A DNA stretch of 64,000 nt from Catenulispora sp. GP43 (GTDB lineage Bacteria > Actinomycetota > Actinomycetes > Streptomycetales > Catenulisporaceae): contig NZ_JBGCCT010000013.1 in NCBI RefSeq assembly GCF_041260665.1, forward strand, positions 218,037-282,036, written 5' to 3'. The translations under genes were made by a program, and so were the position numbers. This document shows, piece after piece, positions 56,626-64,000 of the stretch (its first letter is position 1; every line of letters begins with the position of its first letter). The notes under the pieces are model-generated. The model ran no database searches and was not told the DNA's origin. It worked only from the letters and a program-made list of their open reading frames with translations.

Positions 56626-57825
56626 TCAGTGCTCCGCCGCCGGCCCCGGCACATACGGCTTGCGCCGCACCACCAGCAGCGCCACGTCGTCGTCCAGGCG
56701 CGCGCCGGCGTGGGTGGCCAGGCCGGCGAGGATCTGGCGGGTGAGTTCTGCCGGGCTGGTGGCGGGGCGGCCGGTGAGGAAGCCGGTCAGGTCGAAGAAG
56801 CGGCCGGCTTTGTCGCGGGCTTCGGTGGTGCCGTCGGTGTACAGCAGCAGGGTGTCGCCGGGGGCGAAGCGGGCCCAGGCCGGGGCTGAGGCGCTGCCGG
56901 GCGGGGAGGCCAGGTCGAACAGGCCCAGGGGCGGGCCGGGTTCGGCCGGGGCCAGGGCGGCGACGCGGCCGTCGCGCATCAGCAGCGGCGGGGGGTGGCC
57001 GCAGTTGACCACTTCGACGGTGGGGCGGTCGGGGTCCACCGACAGCAGGACCGCGGTGACGAACTCCTCGGTGCCGGCGGGGCGGCGGGCCAGCATCGCG
57101 TGCATGCGGTCGGCGACGCGGGACAGGTCCGGTTCGGTGTAGGCGGCCTCGCGGAACACGCCGAGGACGTCGGCGGCGGCCTCGACGGCGGGCAGGCCTT
57201 TGCCGCGGACGTCGCCGATGAGCAGCCGGTCGCCGAAGCGGGTGGACAGTGCCTCGTACAGGTCGCCGCCGATGCGGGCCTCGGCGGCGGCGGCGCGGTA
57301 AGCCACGGCGGTGCGGACCTGCGCCAGCTCCGGCGGTACTTCCCGCAGGACCACGTGCTGCGCGGTCTCGGCAACGCTGCGCACGTTCGCCAGCATCCGC
57401 GACTGGCGTCCCACCAGTCCCAGGCTGACGCAGCTGACGACGGTCACCACGACGATGGCGCCGATCGCGGCGACCTCGACGTCGCTGCCGACATGCAACG
57501 AGTACTCGTACAGCAGCACCGACACGCCGATGGCGGTCAGGGCGTTGGCGATGGTCTGCCACAGCGACCGGGTCAGCAGCGCCGACAGTGCCGGGGCCAC
57601 CGACAGTGTCGAGGAGAACGTGACGTCTTTGGGGGTGGCCAGGTCGGCGGCGGCGATGATGGCGATGAACAGGTACGGCACCAGCCGCTGCGGCCACGTG
57701 GCGTGCGACGGCGTGACCGTCACCGGGGTGCCGACGCCGGCGCCGGCCGGGTCGCCGGGCAGCGCGGCCGTGGACACGGCGATGTCACGCCGGGAGTCCG
57801 GGCGGCGGAGCCAAACCATCGTCAC
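56626..57825 (-). CDS. Membrane-bound PP2C/SpoIIE-type serine phosphatase
   Basis: 399 residues. Three to four transmembrane segments lie at about 45-140 (LVPYLFIAIIAAADLA, ANALTAIGVSVLLYEYSL, AAIGAIVVVTVVSCVSLGLV). The phosphatase domain has the metal Asp in RIGGDLYEALSTRFGDRLLI with GDVRGKGLPA, then VEVVNCGHPPPLLM, LLLYTDGTTEARD and L-D-D-D-V-A-L-L-V. Such proteins dephosphorylate anti-sigma factor antagonists in partner-switching pathways controlling stress or development. No RsbW-type kinase gene is nearby. ATG 57819 is an alternative start. Confidence 0.92.
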   Translation of the reverse strand: MTMVWLRRPDSRRDIAVSTAALPGDPAGAGVGTPVTVTPSHATWPQRLVPYLFIAIIAAADLATPKDVTFSSTLSVAPALSALLTRSLWQTIANALTAIGVSVLLYEYSLHVGSDVEVAAIGAIVVVTVVSCVSLGLVGRQSRMLANVRSVAETAQHVVLREVPPELAQVRTAVAYRAAAAEARIGGDLYEALSTRFGDRLLIGDVRGKGLPAVEAAADVLGVFREAAYTEPDLSRVADRMHAMLARRPAGTEEFVTAVLLSVDPDRPTVEVVNCGHPPPLLMRDGRVAALAPAEPGPPLGLFDLASPPGSASAPAWARFAPGDTLLLYTDGTTEARDKAGRFFDLTGFLTGRPATSPAELTRQILAGLATHAGARLDDDVALLVVRRKPYVPGPAAEH

Positions 57826-58079
57826 GTTTCCAAGGAGGGTCGCAGGAGAGAGGGTCGTGGGAGAGTCGAAGTCGAAGGAGTGTCGGTGGCACGCTGCGAT
57901 GACGCGGCTGCCGCGGTCGGGTCGGGGCTACTCAGCGATTCTCGCTGCTGTCCGGTGCGATCAGCGGATCACGGCCCGCCTCGGCGCGGCGCGCCACGCT
58001 GCGCCGAACGCGGGACCCGCACCGAGCGCCGACAGCGGCCGACGTCAGATGCCGGGCACCAGCGGCGTCCCGCTGGCCG

Positions 58080-58865
58080 CTACAGCTCGAGGTCCACCAC
58101 CACCGGCGCATGATCGGAAGCCCCCTTGCCCTTGCGCTCCTCCCGGTCCACGAACGCGTCGCTCACCGCACCGGCGAACGCCTTGTTCCCGAACACCAGG
58201 TCGATGCGCATGCCGTTGTTCTTCGGGAACGCCAACTGCCGGTAGTCCCAGTACGTGTACGGCTTGTCGTACTTCAACGCCCGCGGCAGCACCTCGACCA
58301 GGCCGTGTCCGGCCAGATCCGCCAGCTTCTCCCGCTCGGCCGGCGTCACGTGCGTGGACTCGGTGAACAGCGACATGTCCCACACGTCGGCATCGGTCGG
58401 GGCGATGTTGAAGTCCCCCAGCACCGCGTACGGGACGTCGGCGCGCGCCGCGTCGGCGGCGAACGCGGTCAGCGAGTCCAGCCAGGCGAGTTTGTAGTCG
58501 AAGTGCGGATGCCCGAGCTCCCGGCCGTTGGGCACGTAGACGCTGGTGACGCGCACGCCGCCGCAGGTGGCGGTCAGCGCCCGCGGTTCGGTGACGCCGT
58601 CGAAGTCCGGCAGGCCCGGCCATCCGCGCTGCACGTCGGCGATGGGGTGCCGGGACAGGATCGCCACGCCGTTCCAGCGGCCGGTGCCCCAGGTCGCGGC
58701 CTGGTAGCCGAGTTCGGCGAGCTGCTCGGCCGGGAAGGCCTCGTCGGTGGTTTTCAGCTCCTGCAGGCACAGCACGTCGGGTCTGGCTGTGCCGAGCCAG
58801 CCGGTCAGACGGTCGACCCGCGCCGTCACCGAGTTCACGTTCCATGTCGCCACCCGCAGCACCAT
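58080..58865 (-). CDS. xth: Exodeoxyribonuclease III
   Basis: 261 residues. The EEP nuclease signatures are complete: ATWNVNSVTARVDRL, CLQELKTTDEAFP (metal Glu), VTSVYVPNGRE, VLGDFNIAP (D-x-N), YWDYRQLAFPKNNGMRIDLV and the final SDHAPVVVDLEL (catalytic His). It removes 3' blocking groups and cuts at abasic sites in base-excision repair. It starts a few bases upstream of the minus-strand metal-binding-protein gene's end, so the two may be co-transcribed. Confidence 0.95.
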   Translation of the reverse strand: MVLRVATWNVNSVTARVDRLTGWLGTARPDVLCLQELKTTDEAFPAEQLAELGYQAATWGTGRWNGVAILSRHPIADVQRGWPGLPDFDGVTEPRALTATCGGVRVTSVYVPNGRELGHPHFDYKLAWLDSLTAFAADAARADVPYAVLGDFNIAPTDADVWDMSLFTESTHVTPAEREKLADLAGHGLVEVLPRALKYDKPYTYWDYRQLAFPKNNGMRIDLVFGNKAFAGAVSDAFVDREERKGKGASDHAPVVVDLEL

Positions 58866-58890
58866 GCCGGACAGCTTATGGGTCAGCGGG

Positions 58891-59523
58891 TCACAGGCCG
58901 AACTTCGCGCCGCGGACGGCGGCCACGGCCTGCTCCTGGCCGTCGATGGCGACGACCGAGTGGCCTTGGCGCCCGGACATGAACATCACCAGTTCGCCCG
59001 GCTCCCCGGTGACCGTCACCACCGGCGTGCCCTTGTGCGCCACCGCGGTCTGCCCGTCGGGGCGGCGCAGCACCAGCCCGGCCGGCGCGCGCCGGCCGGC
59101 CAGCCGGGCCAGGCCGGCGGCCCGCTTCCACAGGGCTTCGGTGAGGTCGGTGTCGAGCAGGCGTGGTTCCCAGCCGGGCTTGGCGCGGCGTACGTCTTCG
59201 CAGTGCACGAAGAACTCCACGACGTTGGCGGCTTCGTCGACGGGGGCGAGGCCGAACAGGGAGCGGCGGGAGGGTCCTTCGGTGACCATCTGCAGGAGTT
59301 CGGTCCAGGGCCGGGCGGCGTATTCGGCCTGGACCCGGGCCAGCCGCGGGGCGAGGGCTTTCATCATGATGCCGCCGGCGGCGTCGACGCGCCGTTCCCG
59401 GACCACGACGTGCGCCGCCAGGTCCCGCGTGGTCCAGCCTTCGCACAGGGTCGGGGCGTCGGGGCCGGCTTCGGTGAGGGCTTGGGCGAGGTGGGCGCGT
59501 TCGGCGCGTGCGTGGGTTCCCAT
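58891..59523 (-). CDS. DinB/maleylpyruvate-isomerase-like metal-binding protein (TIGR03085 type)
   Basis: 210 residues from ATG 59523. The four-helix bundle begins A-E-R-A-H-L-A-Q-A-L and has LCEGWTTRDLAAHVVVRERR, with the His as first metal ligand. VEFFVHCEDVRRAKPGWEPR supplies the H-x3-E-type second ligand pair. The C-terminal domain is beta-rich. TIGR03085 proteins are an actinobacterial family with mycothiol-dependent enzyme relatives; the substrate is unknown. It is divergent from a cyclopropane synthase gene. Confidence 0.85.
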   Translation of the reverse strand: MGTHARAERAHLAQALTEAGPDAPTLCEGWTTRDLAAHVVVRERRVDAAGGIMMKALAPRLARVQAEYAARPWTELLQMVTEGPSRRSLFGLAPVDEAANVVEFFVHCEDVRRAKPGWEPRLLDTDLTEALWKRAAGLARLAGRRAPAGLVLRRPDGQTAVAHKGTPVVTVTGEPGELVMFMSGRQGHSVVAIDGQEQAVAAVRGAKFGL

Positions 59524-59623
59524 GGGGCCAGCGTAGGGGTGGGCCGGGGTGCGGGGGCCGGTGATGCGTGAGACGGCGTGGCCGTAACGCGCCTTGGCGA
59601 GCATCACGATGCAAGATAGTTGT

Positions 59624-60937
59624 ATGGGTACTAATACCACCGTCGCATCCGTATTCAGGCCCCTGCTCACGGCCGCGCTGGGCACGATCCCCCCGCCGGT
59701 CCGGTTCGAGTTCTGGGACGGGAGTTCGCTGACGCCGCGCGCGGGGGACACGGTCGGTGCCGTGGTCGTGCGGTCGCCGGACGCGTTGGCGCACATGGTG
59801 TGGGCGCCTGGGGAGTTGGGGCTGGTCCGGGCGTATGTGTCCGGGGAGTTGGATTTCAGCGGGGACATCTTCACCGTGCTGCGCTCGTTGCAGTCCGGTG
59901 CGCCGCGCGATGCCCGGCTGGGGGCGGATGCGGCGGTGAAGGCGTTGGGGGCGGCGGCGCGGGTGGGGGCGCTGCGGCGGCGGCCGGGGCCTCCGGAGCA
60001 GGAGGCGCATCAGCGGGGCCGGCTGCACAGCAAGCGCCGGGATTCCGAGGCGATCAGCCATCACTATGACGTCGGCAACGAGTTCTACGAGCTGGTGCTC
60101 GGGGAGTCGTTGACGTATTCGTGCGCGCGGTTCGTCTCCCCCGGCGATGACGGGCGTTCCGGGCCGGACGCGTCGATGCCGCTGGCTGACGCGCAGGCGG
60201 CCAAGCATGATCTGATCTGTCGCAAGCTGGGGCTGGACCGGGGTCCGGGGATGCGGCTGCTGGATGTGGGCTGCGGCTGGGGGTCGATGGCGATCCATGC
60301 CGCGACGCACTACGGTGCGCGGGTCGTCGGTATCACCATCAGTGCCGCGCAGGCGGATCTGGCGCGTAAGAGGGTGGCGGCGGCCGGGGTGGGCGATCAG
60401 GTGGAGATCCGGTTGCAGGACTACCGGGATATGGCCGGGGAGCGGTTCGACGCGGTCTCCTCCATCGGCATGTTCGAACATGTCGGTGCCGAGCGTGCCG
60501 GGCAGTACTTCGACACGTTGTTCGCGCTGCTGGGTCCGGGCGGGCGGCTGCTGAACCACGCGATCTCCAGTCCTGGCGGGTCCCGGATCAGCGGCCGCAG
60601 CTTCATCGGCCGGTACGTGTTCCCCGACGGGGAGCTGCTCGATGCCGGGGTGACGGCGCAGTTGATGCAGCGTGCCGGGTTCGAGCTGCGGGACGTGGAG
60701 GCGCTGCGGGAGCATTACGCGCTGACGCTGCGTGCGTGGGTGAAGAACCTTCAGGACGACTGGAGCCGGGCCGTGGACCTGGTCGGTGTGGGCCGGGCCC
60801 GGGTGTGGCTGCTGTACATGGCGGGCTCCGCCCTCGGGTTCGAGGACGGCGGTATCGGTATCCATCAGGTGCTGGGCGTGGTGCCGGAGGCATCGGGCGA
60901 GGCCGGGATGCCGGCGTCGCGGCGCGCCTGGATGTGA
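59624..60937 (+). CDS. Cyclopropane-fatty-acyl-phospholipid synthase family methyltransferase
   Basis: 437 residues from ATG 59624; no ribosome site is visible and a leaderless start is possible. The N-terminal lipid-binding domain (about 20-120) precedes SHHYDVGNEFYELVLGESLT (catalytic loop), SAM motif I LLDVGCGWGSMAIHAA, then RFDAVSSIGMFEHVGAER and YALTLRAWVKNLQDDW near the end. These are hallmarks of CFA synthases, which methylenate or methylate unsaturated acyl chains of membrane phospholipids. In actinobacteria, relatives also make branched tuberculostearic-type acids. A terminator follows. Confidence 0.94.
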   Translation: MGTNTTVASVFRPLLTAALGTIPPPVRFEFWDGSSLTPRAGDTVGAVVVRSPDALAHMVWAPGELGLVRAYVSGELDFSGDIFTVLRSLQSGAPRDARLGADAAVKALGAAARVGALRRRPGPPEQEAHQRGRLHSKRRDSEAISHHYDVGNEFYELVLGESLTYSCARFVSPGDDGRSGPDASMPLADAQAAKHDLICRKLGLDRGPGMRLLDVGCGWGSMAIHAATHYGARVVGITISAAQADLARKRVAAAGVGDQVEIRLQDYRDMAGERFDAVSSIGMFEHVGAERAGQYFDTLFALLGPGGRLLNHAISSPGGSRISGRSFIGRYVFPDGELLDAGVTAQLMQRAGFELRDVEALREHYALTLRAWVKNLQDDWSRAVDLVGVGRARVWLLYMAGSALGFEDGGIGIHQVLGVVPEASGEAGMPASRRAWM

Positions 60938-60952
60938 CATGCGGTGACATGC

Positions 60953-60983
60953 GTTGGTGGTGCCGGCTGCCGGCACCACCAAC
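60953..60983. terminator. Bidirectional hairpin terminator
   Basis: GTTGGTGGTGCCGGC (60953-60967) pairs perfectly with GCCGGCACCACCAAC (60969-60983). It lies between the convergent CFA synthase and glycosyltransferase-like genes. Short GGCTCAGT-type repeats follow up to 61024. Confidence 0.8.
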
Positions 60984-61018
60984 GTGGCTCAGTCGTGGCC
61001 CAGTCGTGGCTCAGTGGC

Positions 61019-63229
61019 TCAGTGTCCTTGGGGCCGGGTGTACCAGAACGCGATGTCGTACAGGGTTTTGGTGCCGGTGGGCCGTTTCACGATCTGCTGC
61101 TGGTCCTGCATGGTGCTCAGCGCGACGGCTTTCTTCACGGCGGTGTCCACGAAGCCCAGGGCGCGCAGCGGGTCGGCGCTGGAGGCGGCGATGACCGGGG
61201 TCCGTCCGGCGGCGGTGATGCCGGCGGTGACGTGGGCCAGTTTCGTGGCGTCGGCGTCGGACAGCAGTGCGACGGGGACCTGGCACTGGTTGCGGATGGT
61301 GGCCATCCACTGTCCGCTCATCGGGTCGACCAGCACCACGGAGTCTTTGCTCGGCGACAGGGCCCGGCACACGGTCCGGGTGGCCGCGACCTCGCCGAGT
61401 TCGGTGCGTTTGGCCGCGACCGGGGCGGTGGCGGCGGCGGCCGGAACGACGAACAGCACCGACATCACCGCTGCCCCGACGGCTGTGACCGCGACGGGGG
61501 TGAGCAGGCGGCGGCTGCCGGTGGCGGTGCGTTGGCGGCTGCGGACCTTCTCGGCGACGGCGCGGGTGGCGGCCGAGGCCGTCCACACCGCCATCAGGAT
61601 CACCCCGGGCAGCACGACGGTGACCAGGCGCCGGTCTGCGTAGGGGTGGTCGGGGGTGATGGAGGGACGCCACAGTTGAAGCGCTGCCGACAGCACGTAC
61701 ACCGGCAGCGCCGCGGCCCAGCGCAGCTCGCGGCCGTGCAGCACCCGCCAGGTGAGCACGACCGCGCCGGCCAGGGCGGCGGCCAGCAGCGGCCAGCCGA
61801 CGTACCAGGACACCCAGCGCAGTGACTGCTCGGCGTAGGTGCGGGAGCCGTCCGGGGCCAGACCGGCCCAGGTTTGCAGGGAGATCAGGTACTGGCCGGA
61901 CGGGGAGTTGGCGTCGCCGCGCGCGGTACTGACGTAGGGCCGCACCAGCAGCGCCACGCCGATCAGCGCGGCGGCCGAGGCGCCGGCGGCCGGCACCAGA
62001 CGCCACAGCGCCTGCGGTATTCCGCGGCGGCGGATCCATGCCGCGGCGGCCAGACACACCAGGCATGACAGGGCCAGGGCGGCGGTGGCCAGTTTCACCG
62101 ACGAGGCGTTGGTCTTCACGTACGGCCAGCTCAGGAAGCGGGCGTCGAGCAGGCCCAGGGCCAGTCCGGCGAACGCCCCGGCCAGCCAGGGGCCGATGCC
62201 GTTGCGGCGGGTCGCCCACAGCCAGGCCGCCACCGGCATCAGCAGCGCCATGTCCAGCAGCAGGTCCAGCCGGACCAGTTCGCCGACGCCCAGCACGAGC
62301 CCGGCGATGAACGCGAACGGCCACGGGAGTGCGGCGCCGGCCGGGGTGCCGACAGGGGTGCCGACCGGAGCATTGGTCGGGGTGCCGGCTGCGGCTCCGC
62401 TGATGTCTGCTCCCCCGGTGGTGGTACCAGCGTCCGCGGCGGTCCCGGCGGTGATGATCTCACCGAGCAGCAGTACCGCCGCCCCGAGCAGCAGCAGCGC
62501 CGGCATCTCGGAGAAGGTGGTCTGCGAGTTCTTCAGCACCGGGAACGCCACGGCCGTCACCAGCGCCGCCAGCGGTGCCCACCGCGGGCCGGCCAGCCGT
62601 GCCGCGAGCCCGGCCAGTGCCAGGATCGCCGCGGCCCCGACCAGCGCCGGCATCACCAGCTCCCCCGACCAGCCGCCGATCCACCAGCCGGCGGCGACCA
62701 TCGTCGGCCAGCCCGTCATGAACTGCGGCACCAGGTGTGACCCGACCCGGTAGAACGCCGGGCTGTCATAGGTCACCAGCGAGGAGGAATCTCCGAAAGC
62801 CCCCGTCGGCACGGGCCGGTCCAAACCGCCGTTATGGGCCAGCAAATAGCCGATTTGTGCATATGAGCCGTTGTCCCGATGCAGAACCACCTGCTCGCTG
62901 TGGGTGGCAGCGGCGAACAGCAGGAAAGCGGCCGCGATGAGCACGGTGGCGGCCACCGGCCACCAGGGGGTGCGCAGTGTGGCCGCGGCCCGCAGCACCG
63001 GCGGCAGCCCGAACCGCAGCAGCACCGCCGCCAGCACCGCGAACAGCGGCAGTGCCGTGTATATGCGGAACTGGCCGACCCACACCAGCGGGAACGTGGC
63101 GACCAGCCATGCGGTGACCAGCAGCGCGGGCACGGTCGCCAGGGATATGAGCACCGTGCTGGGCGTGAGGGCGGGTGCGAGGTCGCGTCGTGCACGGACG
63201 TACGCGGCGGCGTCGGTGACCAGACTCAA
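61019..63229 (-). CDS. Large multi-pass membrane protein, GT-C glycosyltransferase-like
   Basis: 736 residues with about 12 or more hydrophobic segments. The first outside loop carries LHRDNGSYAQIGYLLAHNGG, the position where GT-C enzymes (PMT, ArnT types) have their catalytic acidic residue. The C-terminal 130 residues form a soluble domain outside the last helix (V-L-V-D-P-M-S-G-Q-W). The TTG start at 63229 has GAGG at suitable spacing; no ATG or GTG fits better. It probably transfers a sugar from a polyprenyl-phosphate donor onto a surface molecule. The acceptor is unknown. Confidence 0.8.
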   Translation of the reverse strand: MSLVTDAAAYVRARRDLAPALTPSTVLISLATVPALLVTAWLVATFPLVWVGQFRIYTALPLFAVLAAVLLRFGLPPVLRAAATLRTPWWPVAATVLIAAAFLLFAAATHSEQVVLHRDNGSYAQIGYLLAHNGGLDRPVPTGAFGDSSSLVTYDSPAFYRVGSHLVPQFMTGWPTMVAAGWWIGGWSGELVMPALVGAAAILALAGLAARLAGPRWAPLAALVTAVAFPVLKNSQTTFSEMPALLLLGAAVLLLGEIITAGTAADAGTTTGGADISGAAAGTPTNAPVGTPVGTPAGAALPWPFAFIAGLVLGVGELVRLDLLLDMALLMPVAAWLWATRRNGIGPWLAGAFAGLALGLLDARFLSWPYVKTNASSVKLATAALALSCLVCLAAAAWIRRRGIPQALWRLVPAAGASAAALIGVALLVRPYVSTARGDANSPSGQYLISLQTWAGLAPDGSRTYAEQSLRWVSWYVGWPLLAAALAGAVVLTWRVLHGRELRWAAALPVYVLSAALQLWRPSITPDHPYADRRLVTVVLPGVILMAVWTASAATRAVAEKVRSRQRTATGSRRLLTPVAVTAVGAAVMSVLFVVPAAAATAPVAAKRTELGEVAATRTVCRALSPSKDSVVLVDPMSGQWMATIRNQCQVPVALLSDADATKLAHVTAGITAAGRTPVIAASSADPLRALGFVDTAVKKAVALSTMQDQQQIVKRPTGTKTLYDIAFWYTRPQGH

Positions 63230-63440
63230 AGATCCTCATCCGGGTGTGGGAACAAAACGCGGGCAATTCTATGAGCATTGAGCTAAGCGCAATGTGAAGA
63301 AGGAACAGCCTACGGCCTGCATTACTTGTGATTGCAGTGGCGCCGCCAGTCGCACCCGGACCTGGTCTTGCCCCGCAAAGGCTACCAATTGACGCGAACA
63401 TATATTTGCGCAGCCGAGCATACTTCATCGGCGGGCAAAC
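63230..63440. other. Gene-free, AT-richer stretch between the membrane protein and pirin genes
   Basis: A TAGAAT -10-like element is on the minus strand at 63271-63266, about 40 bases upstream of the TTG start, but no matching -35 is clear. The imperfect palindrome CGAACATATATTTGCG lies at 63395-63410. No coding sequence or RNA gene is recognised. Confidence 0.4.
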
Positions 63441-63479
63441 GCTTTGAGGGAGCCCGCGCCCGCGTGGCTCCCTCAAAGC
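63441..63479. terminator. Terminator of the pirin gene
   Basis: Perfect 14-bp arms (GCTTTGAGGGAGCC and GGCTCCCTCAAAGC) enclose an 11-base loop, 54 bases past the pirin stop on the minus strand. Between them lie imperfect 10-bp repeats of the TGCTCAGTGT type. Confidence 0.8.
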
Positions 63480-63532
63480 TGCTCAGTGTTGCTCAGTGTT
63501 GCTAGGCGCCGCTCAGCGCTGCTCGGTGCTGC

Positions 63533-64000
63533 TCAGTCCGGCTGTCCCGCCGGGGGCGGTGTGTCGCCGGGCTGGATGTGCGGGATGGGGTCGGTCGGTT
63601 CCACGCCCATTTTTCCGGCGCGGAAGTCGGCGAGGGCCTGGCGGATTTCGTCTTCGGTGTTCATGACGAACGGGCCGTAGTGCACTACTGGTTCGCGGAT
63701 GGGCTCACCGCCTAGGACGATGACGTCCATGGTGGGGTGGCGTCCCTCCTGCTGCTGGTCGGCGGTGATGACGATGGTGTCGCCGGTGCCCAAGACCGCG
63801 GCCTGTGCGGTTTTGATGGGGCGGTCGGCGGCGCCGACGGTGCCGTGGCCGTTGAGCACGTACACCAGGGCGTTGAAGTCTTTGCGCCACGGCAGTTCCA
63901 CCCGCGCGCCTGGTGTGATGGACAGGTGTGCCAGGGTGATCGGGGTGTGGGTGACGCCGGGGCCTTCGATGCCGTCGATGCCGCCGGCGATGACCCGGAC
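63533..64000 (-). CDS. Pirin-family protein, C-terminal part (5' end outside window)
   Basis: The frame is open to the window edge, so the N-terminal cupin with its metal-binding His/Glu residues is outside. Visible are VRVIAGGIDG at the edge, T-H-T-P-I-T-L-A-H, then LPWRKDFNALVYVLNGHGTV and the C-terminal PVVHYGPFVMNTEDEIRQAL with ADFRAGKMG, which closely follow the C-terminal cupin and tail of pirins. Pirins are iron-binding cupins with redox-sensing or quercetinase activity. A terminator hairpin follows. Confidence 0.92.
   Translation of the reverse strand, partial: VRVIAGGIDGIEGPGVTHTPITLAHLSITPGARVELPWRKDFNALVYVLNGHGTVGAADRPIKTAQAAVLGTGDTIVITADQQQEGRHPTMDVIVLGGEPIREPVVHYGPFVMNTEDEIRQALADFRAGKMGVEPTDPIPHIQPGDTPPPAGQPD

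Noticed and set aside
1..64000. tRNA, rRNA or insertion-sequence genes
   Set aside because: No cloverleaf-like sequence, rRNA signature, transposase motif or long terminal inverted repeat was found on reading both strands; a dedicated scan could still reveal one.

Overview
The window is very GC-rich, with dense genes on both strands, frequent GTG starts and many 4-base ATGA/GTGA overlaps. Its gene families point to a filamentous or soil actinomycete: an AfsR-type NB-ARC regulator, a DrrAB exporter, an EshA-like encapsulin, WXG100 proteins, a MmyB remnant and many VOC and GNAT proteins. I cannot name the genus. Relatives of Streptomyces, including Catenulispora-like lineages, would fit. I saw no rRNA, tRNA, insertion sequence or CRISPR array.

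Layout. 1-10.3 kb: the end of an NB-ARC regulator, a DrrAB-type exporter, a HEAT protein and TPR protein in tandem, and a secreted beta-propeller protein with cell-wall-binding repeats. 10.5-17.5 kb: an M3 peptidase, then a patchy segment with MFS and MmyB pseudogene fragments, a chloramphenicol-phosphotransferase-like kinase, a second HEAT paralogue, a decayed methyltransferase, and a coiled-coil protein followed by six 17-bp repeats. 17.5-29.9 kb: secreted alpha-galactosidase with a ricin-type lectin domain, a membrane-anchored HTH protein, small enzymes, trpS behind a classical attenuator, a GGDEF-EAL protein, a MOSC protein and a CaiB-type CoA-transferase. 29.9-40.6 kb: NRDE protein, M1 lipoprotein peptidase, a two-component system divergent from an ABC exporter, a polysaccharide deacetylase, and a TetR regulator divergent from an acyl-CoA dehydrogenase. 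40.7-46.1 kb: a broken methyltransferase, a tyrosine recombinase and a five-gene WXG100 (type VII secretion) operon. 46.6-64 kb: O-methyltransferase, HIT protein, MFS/MarR pair, the 2-methylisoborneol operon, SpoIIE-type phosphatase, exonuclease III, cyclopropane synthase-type methyltransferase, a large multi-pass glycosyltransferase-like protein and a partial pirin.

The most striking locus is 50.07-54.96 kb. A cyclic-nucleotide-domain (family 2B) encapsulin shell gene is followed by a terpene-synthase homologue that has lost both metal-binding motifs, then by geranyl diphosphate 2-C-methyltransferase and an intact 2-methylisoborneol synthase. A perfect 17-bp-arm hairpin lies between the last two genes. 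The likely picture is 2-methylisoborneol synthesis inside or on a protein shell, with a catalytically dead synthase paralogue of unknown role.

Several regulatory structures can be read directly: a leaderless Trp leader peptide with alternative hairpins before trpS; a 22-bp palindrome between the two-component system and its ABC transporter; a TetR operator in the acyl-CoA dehydrogenase promoter; four GCGAA boxes at exact 15-bp spacing between marR and its MFS gene; and two nearly identical AT-rich palindromes 30 kb apart, one of them upstream of the WXG100 operon. Three genes carry single-base frameshifts or internal deletions. These could be real decay or sequencing errors in GC-rich runs.
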